The position numbers and the translations under genes were made by a program. A DNA stretch of 64,000 nt from Biomphalaria glabrata (Eukaryota > Mollusca > Gastropoda > Planorbidae), in assembly GCF_947242115.1 (NCBI RefSeq), contig NC_074713.1, positions 7,995,501 to 8,059,500 of the forward strand. Reading direction: 5' to 3'. Shown here in pieces: positions 25,251 through 37,600 of this stretch. Below the pieces are notes generated by a model. The model was not told the origin of the DNA. It saw nothing but the letters and a program-made list of their open reading frames with translations, and made no database searches. Numbering within the stretch: position 1 is the stretch's first letter; every line of letters begins with the position of its first letter.

Positions 25251-26167
25251 TGTGGGGTAGATAGGCGCCAAAGTTTCTTCCTTCACTTATAAACCACATT
25301 GAACGTTACATATTTAAAAAATGTTCTAATCATCTCATTCTTTCATTTCAGATATTTTCAGGTCAAACATGACATAATTTTGTATGTGGATGAGTAAAGA
25401 AAGGATAATTTGCTCTTCCGTTTTTTATTTATTTATTTTAAATGGTCGATGCATGTAAACTACAAATAGATTTAACAATGGCAAGGGGAAGCATACTTAT
25501 TATAAATTATTTTTAATTGGTAAGGGAATGATTTTTAGGTACTAAAAATTCATGAAGTATAATTTTCTTTTAAAAATGAAAAAAAAAACACATTAAATGA
25601 AAAGACATGAACACTCAAAAAAAGCATAATGTTCAATGTGGTGATATTTCCAGAATTGTAAACTTTATAGATATGGCACAGAAAGTAGATGTAGGTCATG
25701 CTCAGCTGATGCATATTTGTGCTTTACAACAGTTTCATCACCTAAATACCCTCATTCATAGGTATAAGGTCAAGAAAAGGACATATTCATACAGTGTACA
25801 TTGATGTCAAATGGAACTATGCTCTTGCACAGAAATACTAAACTGTTTTTAGAAATTTGAAAAATAAGAGTGTGAGTCAATTACCATTGTATTTGGCATA
25901 ACCATCAAAATTAGGCAAAATAAAGACATATGGTGAGGGTATCAATAAGGGAGACAAAACATATGATGAATTTGTAGTGTAAAGACAGAGCTGTATGCTT
26001 TACTAACCAAATCAGTGTTTGTTTTTTTTGTTGCCTGAGGGCTCAACATACAACAAACAAAATTTTTTCAAGTACATACTACAGTAGACTAGGCTTACAC
26101 TGACCAGTTTGTTAACTAAAATCAGTCGTACACACAATCTATCTACTTTTTGGGCAGTAAAAGTAAG

Positions 26168-26436
26168 TAAAGTTCCGCTTTCAGGCCTTGTGGTCTATAG
26201 TTCAGACGATATAAAAATCATAGATCTGTTTCTGTGGCCTACAGATAACAAGGGTGTCATGTGGCCTGCACAATGACCAACCGCCTTTATTTTTTTCCCA
26301 ACTAATGCCAGGTACACATAAGAGCTGGTTGAACACAGAGGTGCCTAAAGAGCCAGAAATAAAAAAAATCCCAGTCTTCACCAGGATTCCAACCCAGGAC
26401 CTCGGTTTGGAAGCCACTGCACCTCCTTTTGGGGCA
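26168..26436 (-). mobile_element. SINE family A copy
   Basis: Minus-strand copy with the body blocks CAGGCCTTGTGGTCTATAG, GTGTCATGTGGCCTGCACAA, ACCGCCTTTATTTTTTTCCC, AGAGCTGGTTGAACACAGAG, CAGTCTTCACCAGGATTCCA and a worn tRNA head (GGTTTGGAAGCCACTGCACC). Several differences from the others suggest a moderately old copy. Confidence 0.8.
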
Positions 26437-26839
26437 TAGAGGGGATGAAAATGTTTTGTTTTTTTTCTCAAATTAATAATAAACCCTAATGCTTTTAGAT
26501 CTAAAGAAATGAACCAATGTCTGCATGTCTGACTGATTTTAATAACCTGGTACACATGTAGGCTTTGTCTACTAATGTATGTAATCTACAACTCTGTTGC
26601 CATATAGAAACTCTGTAAAAAATCTGACTGTTTGGATGCGCAGAAAAAATATGTAAAAAAAACAACAACACAACATTATATACTAAGTCTGAAGTATTAT
26701 AAAAATATATAATATATTTAATAATTCATTATCTGTATATAAATATGCATCATATAAAAAAAGTAAAAACAAGGCCTCAGAGTTTCCCTTTTACTTTAAT
26801 GACTTTAGTCACACTTTAGTGCTTTACAGTACTGAGTGC

Positions 26840-27310
26840 ACTAGAATAATAAATCTAGATTATTCTAGATTTTGGTGATTCTAGGCAATCTAGAATCCAG
26901 TGTTACATACTAGATTATAGATCTAGATTCTAGTCATATTCTAGTGATTCAAGACATTCAAGTCAATCTAGAATCTTGTTTTATACCAGATTATAGATCT
27001 AGATTTTAGTCAATCTAGAATCTAGTGAAGTGTTAGATACTAGATTATAGATCAAATCTAGATATTTAGAAGCTAGATTGACTAGATCTATATATAATAA
27101 TAATATATATATTCTAGACTATCATACTATATAGTCATAGTATATAGAGTCTAGAGTGATTTAGATCTACTAGTTAAACTCTGTCACTCTCTTAATTCAA
27201 CTAAAAACTTAGTTTAGCAGTCTACAAGTGAGTTACAACTTAAACAATGAACATAATTTAGCAGTATTAAATTTATATAAAGATCTAGATTCTAGAATGT
27301 CTAGATTTAC
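26840..27310. repeat. TCTAGA/AGATCT-rich degenerate tract
   Basis: Repeated words such as ATTCTAGATT, CTAGTGATTC, AATCTAGAATC and TTATAGATCTAGAT, some recurring as longer blocks (AATCTAGAATC..GT..TA.TAGATTATAGATC at about 26888, 26967 and 27014). This implies local duplication of a unit of about 50-80 bases followed by decay. Confidence 0.65.
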
Positions 27311-28778
27311 TTTAGTCTTTACTACTAAAACTCAAAACTTGGATAAAAGCCTAAGCCTAGATCAATCGTAGATTCTTATATCCGAACACTGACTTTTGGG
27401 AACTGGGGGAAATGTTTATTTTATTTTTGTATTTGTTGAAGGTTTAACACACACAAAAAAACAACCTGAAAGTAGATTCCTCTTCTTCAAATAATAGACA
27501 ATAAAAATAGTTGTATTCATATGTATTACTACTCATAGTTAAGATTTTACTCTAAAATAAATTGGGTGAGTTCATTCCTCATAAGACCTGGACCTGGGCA
27601 TTAGCTATTATGGTCGGAACGATGTTGCCCACACATCAGAATCAGTTCCACTCTCTCCACACATAGGATAGATCTAGCTAAAGAGAACAGCTAAAGGAAA
27701 GGTAAATTATGTCAATACATTTTGGGATCAATGGCTGACAGAGGCAGAGGTGTCGCAGGCTCTGCCAGGGTGTAACACTGACTGAGTATTGCAAACTACA
27801 TTACTACCTAAGCATAAGCCCTTTATCTAAGTCTAAGACAGCAAGGGTCTTTGTCTCCTGACTCTGTGAAAGCCTTTCACATGGAGGGAGGGTGGGACTA
27901 TCTAATGAAATGGTCAACAAATCATCAGGTCTAAACTGACTAAGACTAAGCCATTCATTATGATTCATTACTTGTATTACTTGGCAAGAGTAAACTAACC
28001 AACGGTAGCAGACCTAAGCCTAAGGCTAAGGGCCTAAGTAAATAAAGTCTTATTAAAATTTTAAAAAGTAAAAAATAAAAAAATTGGCTAAAGAACTGAT
28101 CTAATTCTAATCTAGATCTACTCTGTAAACCACAGGACATTCACACTATTCATGACCAGATCTAAATCTAATAGATCTAGATCTATCACTGTGAATGTGA
28201 GGCACTGTGACAATTCGCAGTCGAGTCAGTGACTCAGTCACATAAATTTATAAAAAATAATAAAAAAACGTATTTTATTATGAACGTCGTATTATTTAAA
28301 TCTATTATTCTTAAACCTAATAACTAGATACTTCGAAATTCCAGAAAAAAAGGAAAGGCTCGTGATAAATGTAAATTATAAGCAAGTTTCATTTTGAAAT
28401 TTCGATAAATAAAAAATGCATTTAGATTTAAATGTTTAGAATGACAATAATCCAGACCTCGATAAGGAAGCCATGTTTGATATCCGATTTTTTTATTCTC
28501 ACCGGATGGCGCTGTTATAAAAATAATATTTCTTTTAATGTTTTCAAAGTAGATGAGTTCTCTTGTAATGTGCGATCAGCAGTTTTAATAACTAGATTAG
28601 ATTTATTTTTAGTCTATATCAAGTATTCTTTTTACCTATGCAAAGCAATACAAATTACAAAGCATCACATTTTGCAAGTGTTCGAAAGGGCGAAAGCAAA
28701 TCCAAGTGATATTCTATTGAAAGAAACTCCAGAAAGGCACTATTTCTTCAGACTCAGTGGCTTTCTCCCACCAAAGTT

Positions 28779-28947
28779 CAGTGGTGTCCAACCCTTTTCG
28801 GAATTGCGATACGAGCCGTATCACCGGAGACAATTGCCTTTACCTCTGCTGCTTCATTATGCACTTAGGGCAAAAGTTTCGAGAGGCCGGTTAGCACAGC
28901 TTCACGGATCGGATATGGCACGCGAACTTTAGGTTGGACATCACTCC
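28779..28947. mobile_element. hAT-like MITE
   Basis: Inverted ends CAGTGGTGTCCAACCC (left) and GGTTGGACATCACTC (right, one mismatch) enclose about 170 bp of non-coding, GC-richer sequence. No matching 8-bp flank could be found, so the target duplication may have decayed. A fortuitous open frame running through it on the plus strand (28432-28932) is not a gene. Confidence 0.55.
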
Positions 28948-29841
28948 TCTATTTAGGCCTATCTGTGAAGCTCGGTCATCTACATTAGGGCCTATATATT
29001 GATGGAATCTCGACTTCCCCCCCCCCCCCCCAAGCACTACCCATTTCTACTTCAAAAAGGACATTGAGTTCAAATCCTGTTAGGCAGTGGTAGACTTAGA
29101 GATTGAAATCTGTAAATATGAATCATTGTCTCATAGTATGTATATAAAGCTTCAATAGACTGCTAGCTCATAAAAATACAGTCGTTGTGGAAAAATGGTG
29201 ACCTAGCTAAGAAGATGGAAAGATGATTTCTACGACTGTACTGTAGCGGCCATTGAGCCAACATTTTAAATTAAAAAAACAACAACAAAAACTTGGCTAC
29301 AATACTAGTTTTTTTTTTTGTTTTTTTTTACATGATTCATTGATAATGCGAAAAATGAAATGGTTAGCCTTCTCTCATACCGGATACCGCTTCCTATTTG
29401 GTAGAGGTTAATCGAATATGTCTACTTTAGATGAGTTGCAGCTGGTACCATTTTCGATTTAAAAACTCTTTTGTACAATTCTCCTTGTAACCAATATAAC
29501 CGCTCTTCACTCTGATGAGAACATTTTTAACCTCAGTACTTGTTTGCCACCATTTCTTTTTTTTAAACAAAGTTTTCAGTTGTCCCCATTTAAAATTAGG
29601 CCTACATTTATCGGGTTCGGATTCTTACTTAATGTGATATAATCATACATAACTGAAGGATCTAGATTCTATAAGAATTGATAAGATGACTGGGTTTTGA
29701 TTCACTAGGAAATAGGAAAACGCAACATGAGTTTGGTGACTATAGGCATATAAGTACAATCTGCTAGTACGCCATGAAAATAAAATCTAAAAATATTCTA
29801 AATATAACCAGTTTTTAAATTACTATCACAACGTTATCGTT
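28948..29841. other. Intergenic sequence
   Basis: No feature recognised apart from a C run at about 29018-29032 and several A/T runs. Confidence 0.5.
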
Positions 29842-29913
29842 GGCTCGTTGGTCTAGGGGTATGATTCTCGCTTCGGGTGCGAGAGGTCCCGGGTTCAAAT
29901 CCCGGACGAGCCC
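29842..29913 (+). tRNA. tRNA-Pro (anticodon CGG)
   Basis: 72 nt. The acceptor stem GGCTCGT (29842-29848) pairs with ACGAGCC (29906-29912), followed by discriminator C. The D arm with GGTCTAGGGGTATGATTC carries the A box. The anticodon stem TCTCGC/GCGAGA encloses loop TTCGGGT, giving anticodon CGG (29874-29876), which reads proline CCG. The TPsiC arm GTCCCGGGTTCAAATCCCGGAC carries a perfect B box. There is no intron and the CCA end is not encoded, as expected for a nuclear gene. T-rich sequence (ttgctttttatttt, from about 29921) can serve as a Pol III terminator. The fold is intact, so the gene looks functional. Confidence 0.95.
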
Positions 29914-30767
29914 ATTTATAATTGCTTTTTATTTTATTATAGTTAATACGATTTATATTAGATCTTATCAAAACTAAAACATATTCACGATTTTTATTAG
30001 CCTACATATTAGGCTATCAAAAGTAGACCTAAATCAACAGACTTCTATCAATTACACTTTTTATCAGTTTTAGTGACCAATGTACAGAACAAAATGTAGG
30101 TTTATTTATATTTTATGATAGACAGCCGTCATTTGCACAGGCGACAAAGAAAACTTAGACCTCTGGCGGACAAAGGCTTTTTTTCTGCATCATATGTGAC
30201 GAAATATGCAGGTCGCAATCAGGTGGGGATCCAGAACTTTTGAAAAGTTGAGGCTAACCCTAACTATAAGTATGTATGTATGTTTGTGTATCATGTATGC
30301 ATGATGTAGGCCTACAAACAGCAAATAAAGAGGCCGATATTAAAAATAGAGCTTTTTTTTTTAAATTTACTTTTGGCGTTCTCCAGAAGGCAGTATTTCA
30401 TACTTTTATTTTCCCTCCCCTTAGACAGCTTAAATTAGTGTATGGAGGAGCACTGTAACTTAGAATAAGTTTCCCGTGTCAAGTATTGCATTCTGAACTG
30501 TTTAAATGTAGGCTATTCCCCGGTATCTACAGGGTATAAAAAAAAAGACAGTTTAAAAATTTCGTCAGTTATAGTGGTGTCCCCTAAAGGGGGGGGGGGG
30601 CAGGCATGGGCCGATACTGGATGGCGAGGACAAATCGAGGCACAGGTAACGTAAGTTCTTCTCTATTTGACGGGATCGTCATAAGATCATATTAGGCGTC
30701 TTGTAGCCGGAGTGTTCTGGTCAATGAAACAGAGGACGTCAATAAACCATAGTTCGACACTTTAAGA
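29914..30767. other. Intergenic sequence
   Basis: No gene recognised. A run of 10 Gs lies at about 30591-30600. A short GC-richer piece at 30600-30660 matches no family known to me. Confidence 0.5.
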
Positions 30768-31450
30768 CAGTGATGGGCAAATTACGGCCCGCGGGCCAAG
30801 TTTGGCCATCGGAAAGGCTTAATCCGGCCCGCCACATATTTTGTAAAAATTATAAAAAAATAAATTCCCCCATAAAGTAAAAATTCAAGCTTCTAGGCTA
30901 ATACCAGTTGAAACTTAAGAGTAGCCTAATATTAGTTTTAATTTGCATGATACAACACGTGATGCGTCTATTGATTTGAAATTCGCACTAACAAACCAAT
31001 TTTGTCCACAATGTAGCCTATGAATCAAGTTAGCGAAGTCCAGATCTTGAAACTGTAAGTTTACCTCGAAAAACTTTAACATCTAGATTTGAATTTAATA
31101 ATTAGTAGATAATAAAATTACCATCACAGTGACCCTCAAAATATCTAGCACTGAGTAGCAATGTGAAATATTGCACTCCTCCGCTAGATCTCGTATAAAC
31201 TTAATATAAACGAAAGTATTGACTTAAATATGGCTGCACAATTCGCATTATTTATATATATATATATAAAAAAGAAACAGCTTTTTTTTTTAAGACCTCA
31301 GGCCCGGGCTCAGGGGGGAATAAAAAAGCTTTAAAGCTTATATACCACCACTTTAGTCAAGTACTATTTCTTTATCTTGTTATAGTTATCAAACAAAGTA
31401 ATTTATTACCAATAGTTAAATAACTAATTGGTTAATTGTTGTTTTTTTTA
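30768..31450. mobile_element. hAT-like element end (left terminus only)
   Basis: CAGTGATGGGCAAATTACGG followed by CCCGCGGGCC is the characteristic terminal motif of a hAT group (TIR followed by a GGCCCGCGGGCC palindrome). No transposase frame and no matching right end were found, so the right boundary is a guess. It probably belongs to a deleted or nested copy. Confidence 0.45.
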
Positions 31451-31562
31451 AATTGATTCTTGTGTTGTCAGGTAAATAGCGTGTACAAACTTTTAGCCAG
31501 ACAGATAGACCGACAGACGCACAGAGTTGATATAAGCTTTGTAAAAACACTATTATATAGGC

Positions 31563-32440
31563 CAGGCATGTCAAACATTGCGTTCGCGGGCCGCATGAAA
31601 AAAAGCATAACAGTCAACTTCGTTGAACTTATAAAGTATTCTTTAATGATCAAGTTTATAAAAAAAAAAATTCGGAAATTTATTTAACAAGCAATTAGAT
31701 GTGGTAATTTAGTTGTTTTTTTTTTAACTTCGAATTATCTTTCAATTTGTCTTTTAAGTTTAGTGTTGATTTGTTAACTTTTAAATTATTTTTGGTGTTA
31801 ATAATCAAATCATAAATCAAAGCCACGAATTTGATACCTTACTACACACTACTACACAGAAGTCCGCTGGCTCTCCTGTCATAAAGTATTGAAGAGATTT
31901 TTTGCACTGCGTGAGGAGATTGTATTGTTACTGAACATGAAAGGTGAATGGGTTCAGGACTAAGCATTTGCAGTTGATCTCACTGGTCACCTGCAAGACT
32001 TGAATTTGAAACTTCAAGGTAAAGACAAAATTGTCACAACTGCATGTGATGATATGAAGTGCTTTCAAGCAAAGTTCCGACTGTGGATAAACCAAATATC
32101 AAGAGAAAACCTTGTTCACGTCTCAATGTGTCAGGAACTAAAAAAAAATGACTGCAACATTTGGTAAATATGTCTCACACCTGGAATCGTTAGTAGATGC
32201 TTTCAATGACCCTTTTCGTGACTTCGTTTCATACGAGCAAGAATTTTCGTTGTTTATATCTCCATTTTTATTTGCTGATAATGTGCTACTAGAGTTAATA
32301 GAATTGCAGTCTGATTCTATTTTGAAAGCGAAGTAGGCTATAAAGACTAAAGATGTTGCTGTGCCAACATTTTTACAGTTATTTACCTGAACGGAAATTT
32401 GAAAATGACAGTGGCAAACTTCTGACATTAATATAAACTT
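31563..32440 (+). mobile_element. hAT transposon fragment with GTF2IRD2-like transposase C-terminus
   Basis: The left terminus is CAGGCATGTCAAACATTGCG and then CGGGCCGC (31563-31595). From about 31850 the plus strand translates to [38 protein letters not shown] and FQAKFRLWINQISRENLVH, then (32148-32336) TATFGKYVSHLESLVDAF. This is the same transposase family as 20432-22578 but a different subfamily (end sequences and residues differ). An in-frame stop and a frame change show it is inactive. The N-terminal half is missing: the left end lies too close to the C-terminal coding part, so an internal deletion has occurred. No right end was identified. Confidence 0.8.
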
Positions 32441-32880
32441 GTATCAGAGAAAAAAATGTCAAGCATCAGGAAAATAAACGAAAATAATTTTAATGCATAG
32501 TAATAGTAATTTTTAATTAACAAAATAGTACTATAAATGTAACTAACTAAGGGACAGGTCATTATGGTCATTACATTAATTTTTGTATACTATTGACTAT
32601 TGTATTGTTTTTAATTTATATAAAACTACTAGATCTAGTAAGTTATTTGCATATATATATGGTTATTTGTTTATACTCAGTATTTGGGAGTAGCATCCCT
32701 TGAAACTGTTGTTTACAAAGCTGTGAGGGTGTTGTGATAAGATCTACTTCATTTAGGTCGAGATTAAATTAGATTTACACTATTAGTTTAGTGGTTACTA
32801 ATTAGTGTTATAGGCAAGGCTAGATTTAGATTATTTTAAATTTATATTTAATCTATGTTATATAACTTATTATAAGGGTG
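32441..32880. other. Intergenic AT-rich sequence
   Basis: Nothing recognisable; TATATA and TAGATTTAGAT words only. Confidence 0.5.
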
Positions 32881-32884
32881 GCAT

Positions 32885-33130
32885 TTGTCACTTTGTGTCT
32901 GTGACTCGTCTCTTGTTCAGTTGTTGTAGTGGCTGCCTTAAATTCTGCCAAGTCACTGGTTTTCCTGGCTAGCTCAGGCAACCCATTCCATGCTCTAATA
33001 CTGCCAGTGAGTAATAGCACTAGAGAAGAAGGAGTATTTGTACAAATTTGTCCTAGCATATGGAATGAGGAATGTGCCTTTATCTTTGTGTCTTTCTGAA
33101 CATTAGAAAAGAAAGATTTCATCACATCAT
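32885..33130 (-). mobile_element. LINE reverse-transcriptase C-terminal fragment
   Basis: The minus strand reads LVLLLTGSIRAWNGLPELAR followed by KTSDLAEFKAA, the 'IR.WN.LP' signature near the C-terminus of LINE reverse transcriptases. The plus-strand DNA is closely related to 58060-58200, a second copy of the same element. Confidence 0.6.
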
Positions 33131-33418
33131 CATTCATCATGACCAATGATCATCTCAATCACCAGAAGTAGAATCAGTATTCAGTGAGACAGACTTGTGA
33201 CAAGTCTTGTCTAATCATATGAATTATTGAATATGATGATACTCCAACTCAATACTGTGACTTAGACTGTGTCAGATTTCATCGCATCTCAGTCTCTTAG
33301 ACATTCAACACATTGAGTTTAGAGTTTAGTTTAATGAGACAGACTTGTGACTTGTGTTTAATCATGCCATAATTCTAGATCTAATAGCTATAGATCTATA
33401 TACTTATAATAATTATAT

Positions 33419-33828
33419 TGTTGTAATTCTCTAAGGCAGGCACTCAACGAAAGACAGGTCGGCAACAGTAAACGATGTATTTATTTATTATAACTAGTAT
33501 AAGCATCAACAAATAGTAATAGTTACTAGTTAGACTTGGACGTCTGCTATAAAGTCACAGGGAGTAATATGTCTAAGTTCTAAGAGTCCTACTTTATACC
33601 AGAACACAGAACAGACCACCGACACACTTCCCAGTGTCGCTCGAGGTCTCCCACACAGTTTCCTAGTATCACACAGGACAGCACTCAGTACCAGACTGTT
33701 CAGACTCCCATGACCCTTTAGCTGGCTCACAACAGTCCTTCTTCCTGTCTCCATATGTCTTTCACTAGTCGTGTTCAGTAGTGCTCAGATGCGCACCATT
33801 AGTGTAGCGCGGGAGCGGGGTTACAACA
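33419..33828 (-). mobile_element. Solo LTR of an LTR retrotransposon (fossil)
   Basis: A 410-bp unit starting TGTTGTAA and ending TTACAACA, flanked by a 4-bp ATAT duplication (33415-33418 and 33829-33832). Read on the minus strand it has a TATA-like GGTATAAAGTAGG (about 33587-33599) and an AATAAATAAA polyadenylation signal about 60 bases before its end, in the order expected of U3-R-U5. No internal coding region and no second LTR were found nearby, so it is a solo LTR left by recombination. A Ty3/Gypsy-like element fits the 4-bp duplication, but family assignment is tentative. Age cannot be estimated from a single LTR. Confidence 0.7.
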
Positions 33829-34625
33829 ATATGTTATATATCTAGTATAGAAACTATAATAGTTTTAGAGTAGATTAGTAGATCTATCACCCCCGCCCCT
33901 TTTTTCATGAAACCGAAAATAAAAGTGGAGATCTAGTCAACTACACTAGATTTAGAATATTCTTTAGTCTATATCTACATATAATAGAGTCTATTTCTAG
34001 ATCTAGAATCTATAGAAATGTAAAGACTAGATGATAGTCACCGCCTCTATCACCGCCACTCATTGATCAGGGAACATGAAATGCACCAAGATACCTGTGT
34101 GTAGTCGCTGAATGAACTCTTTATGTTGTCTGTTGTATTTATGTGTATTTTTCTGTTGTGTTGTCTTTATATGAGAAACGAGTCCTTGTAATCACAACAA
34201 ATTTCCGTAAGGATCAATAAAGCAGTCTTAGTCTTAGTCTTAGTCTTAGTCTTAGATGTAGATAAAATTCTAGAGTTCCATTTAGATCCAGTTCTAAATG
34301 AATGCCTGGTCATTGCTGGTCGTACTCACTCTGGACTGCTTACTGGATGACCCTAAATCTGAAATAACAATCTAATTTATTTCTAAATAGGACAAAGTGT
34401 ACTTTATTTTCAAGAATTATTTTATAGATCCAAGAATAAGGACTAACTTTGAAGATCTCTCAGTGTTATAAATAGAAACATGCGTAGGACATAATCAACT
34501 TCTTTTTTGAAGTAACATCTGTATTTCATAAGATAAGATAAATAAGTAAAGGATGGCTTTACTGCATTCATTTTTAGCAGCCTTTGACATATGATTGTGA
34601 AGCACATTCAAACAGGATCATAACA
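33829..34625. other. Region 5' of TRPT1
   Basis: It contains a LINE 3' tail (34120-34256) and AT-rich DNA. TRPT1 5' UTR and promoter sequence must lie in the last few hundred bases, but no TATA box or CpG cluster stands out. Confidence 0.4.
34120..34256 (+). mobile_element. LINE 3' UTR ending in a (TCTTAG)n tail
   Basis: A 3'-UTR-like sequence ends with ACAAATTTCCGTAAGGATCA, then ATAAAGCA and five GTCTTA repeats (about 34225-34255). The motif AATTTCC.TA.GGAT.AATAAAG recurs at the LINE end on the minus strand at 51030-51070, so both are tails of related non-LTR elements with different simple-repeat ends. Confidence 0.55.
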
Positions 34626-37600
34626 ATGGCCAAGGCTCACAAGCCCAAGGTATGATCCAGATATATTAGTCTTTCAGTCTTCAGTCTTTCACATTGTATC
34701 ATTGTCTTCATTCATTGTAACATTGAATTGACTGATCAGGTGTTGTTCACTGAATAAATCCTTTTAATTTCATTAATAAATCATAAGCATACAAATGCCA
34801 TTATTTGATTAAATGGTGGAAAAAATGTTAGATGTTAGTGCACTTGTTGACTCCAATACGGATTGACTGGACATTTGGCATTGGGCCTTGATCTGTAGTT
34901 ATGGTTTATGTCTCTATATGTAGTTATGATATGAAAGAATATAAGAAGAAAGGATGAAAAGTATATTATTAAAGAAGGAATAAGGCAATTATTGAGATCT
35001 GTCAATTCTTTTCTTCTAGTCTGTCAATACTTCATAATCATTATATTTATTTAGTTTATGGTGCATTTAATACCATTATTTAATTTTTTTTTTCATCATT
35101 TAGATTCATATTGTATTCTGTTGATTGCATAAAAAAAACTTCAATCACTTAAAGTACTGTGTCACTACTGTGTATGATTTAATGACTTTGCATGTGTGCT
35201 GTTGTAAACAAGATATAATAGTAATATTGTAATAAATACAACAGCAAGTTGTAATAAAAAAACAATGTCACAATAGCAAATCCAGTTTTAATGATGATTT
35301 GAATGATTTGGCAAAGTATCCTTCAAATTTGTTCTGCCTTGAAGAAAGATTCCTATTAATTTAAAATAACTATCTTTACCCAATAAAAAAAGCTATAAGC
35401 TCTGGGTAAACTATAGAACATTATCAGTCATCATGATTATTTTTTTTTTAAGTCTGTAGACTTGAGTTCAGAAACTGTGAGTAATTTTAATAGCTCTGAT
35501 CCCAAATTTCTTTTAGAATGACAGATCAAATACAACAGACTCAGTGGTAAAAGTTTCCAAAGCACTGTCTTATTTATTAAGACATGGAGCAGAAAAAAGA
35601 GGTTTAAAACTACTGCCAGGTAAACACAAATAACTTACCCCCATTTTTTTTTTTTTTTTACCAATTATTTACTTGTTATGGATTTGTTCTAGAAATGTAT
35701 GATTTAACATACAGCACTCAAAGATTGCTAGTTGGATTTAGGCTTTTTTATTTGATCATTTCTAATTAGGGAAAATGTTTTTTTTAAGACAGAGTTTTAT
35801 AAAATGCTGGAAATAGAATGTGAGAGAGCAAAGCAATGACCCCTGGGCATTCAGTCCTGGGAATGGGGGTTATTCAAAGAAGTTTAAAAAAAACAATTTG
35901 AGATGGTTCCTTATTTTATGGGGCAATATCTCCATATAGATAAATAAAAATGTGTCTAATATATTTTCTCTGTCCATGTGTTTGAGGCATGGGGTAAAGA
36001 GTTAATCTAAAGGACTGTGAATGTGTCATTGGATGCTTCTAGTAAAGTACAGGGGCTTTGTTTTATGGGAAAGCAAACGTGCATCTTGCATGTCCCCTGT
36101 CAATGTTATGGTGAAGAAAGTCTTGTTAAATGAGAAGGCAAAGATATGCATGTGTTTGGTGTGGCAGGCACTATTTATAACACTGTTCATTATCAGTTTA
36201 CAAAACATTTGCGGAACATTTGGTTTATTCTTTCATAATTTGGGCACGTAATATGCTTCTCTTAAAAATGCTCCCCCCCCACACACTTTTCCCCTAATCT
36301 AATTCTATTTAAAAAAATTTCAAAGTTAGAATAACTTGAGCCCTAAAATAATAATAATTATTAAACTAGCAAACTTGCTTTATTGAAGTTGTATAGAAAC
36401 ACACACTTCTATGACTAAGGGAGGCCAACAGCTAATAAGAACACATTCTTGGCATCAAGTTGGACAAAATTTAGAATGGGACAGACATCTGATCTGAAAG
36501 TTTGCCCTGGTATCCAGAGAACTCTGAACATCCTTGTCATTTATTTACTGATAGCTAATATCAGCAGAACTTTGTTTTTTCTGCTCCCAACAAAATAAAA
36601 AGATACTAATTATTTTATCTATATTCCAGGTGGATTCCTCTTTCTTGATGACATATTGCAACTTCAGGATTTTCATTCTGTAACTGTAGATGAAATAAAA
36701 CATGTTGTAGAAACCAATGATAAGAAAAGATTTACATTAGAAACAGACTTAGAGTCTGGCAAGTTAAGGATAAAAGCTAATCAAGGACACAGCATCAAGG
36801 TTTGTATATATATAATTGTGTAAACAAGATGATGAATGATCTATAATTTATAAGATATATATTTACAAAATCATTAAGGAAGCCATGCTGCTATTTAGTA
36901 GTTACTTGCTAATCAGAATTAGGATATTTGTCCTGAAGCTCCTGTAGTAAATGCCCTATTTTCAGACTTATGTTAAAGTTGCTGAGTAGATAAAATTGTG
37001 CTTGTTTTTGCAGGCATATTTGTGAGAAAAAAGCAACTTGATAATGTCAGAAAAAATATATAATTAACATCTTATATTGGATAAAAATCCTATCTGGACA
37101 CAGTCAATCAGTGTGAGAACTAGTAATTTACAAAATATGTAAATATAAATGTAAACAAACAAAGAAAGAAAGAAAATAAATCTTCACACAGACACTTAAA
37201 ACTTCCTTTTTTTTTTTTATTGTTTGTCTTAGGTTGAAGATCTTGAACTGCAGCCTATTACAGATGCAACAAAATATCCAATAGTTGTTCATGGAACATA
37301 TGTACGACCATATAAACAAATAGAAAAAGAGGTTTGGTGCTGAATTTTTATTGGTGAAAGGCTACATCAGCATTTCTCAAGCTGAGGGGAGGGAGGGGGC
37401 GTCGCCCCATTAGATGTCCCATCAAGGGGAGGGGGAAAAGTTTACTATTTACTTCTCAATGGACAAATTAATGTATTTTCATTGTGGTTATAAACCCAGG
37501 TTTGAATATTAACTAAGTCATATTTAAGTAAGTAGACATTACAGCTTCTAAGTTGGACCTTTAAAAATGTAGACTGTTTTTAGCAGAGCCATCTGCAGTA

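Larger units (their letters stand above)
24463..28778. other. Region upstream of SNW1
   Basis: It should contain the SNW1 first exon and promoter, which I could not place. It holds a long A run, a GA run, one SINE and a TCTAGA-rich tract (entered separately). A minus-strand donor-like GCCATCCG/GTGAGA at about 28498-28512 could end a 5' exon but has no start codon before it. Confidence 0.4.

Noticed and set aside
26547-26557. Possible SNW1 first coding exon (MCTS)
   Set aside because: Phase and residues fit, but an 11-base match with a weak donor arises often by chance; other equally short candidates exist (for example near 27590).
28432-28932. Plus-strand open frame of 166 codons
   Set aside because: It runs through a hAT-like MITE, so the frame is a chance fusion of intergenic and transposon DNA.
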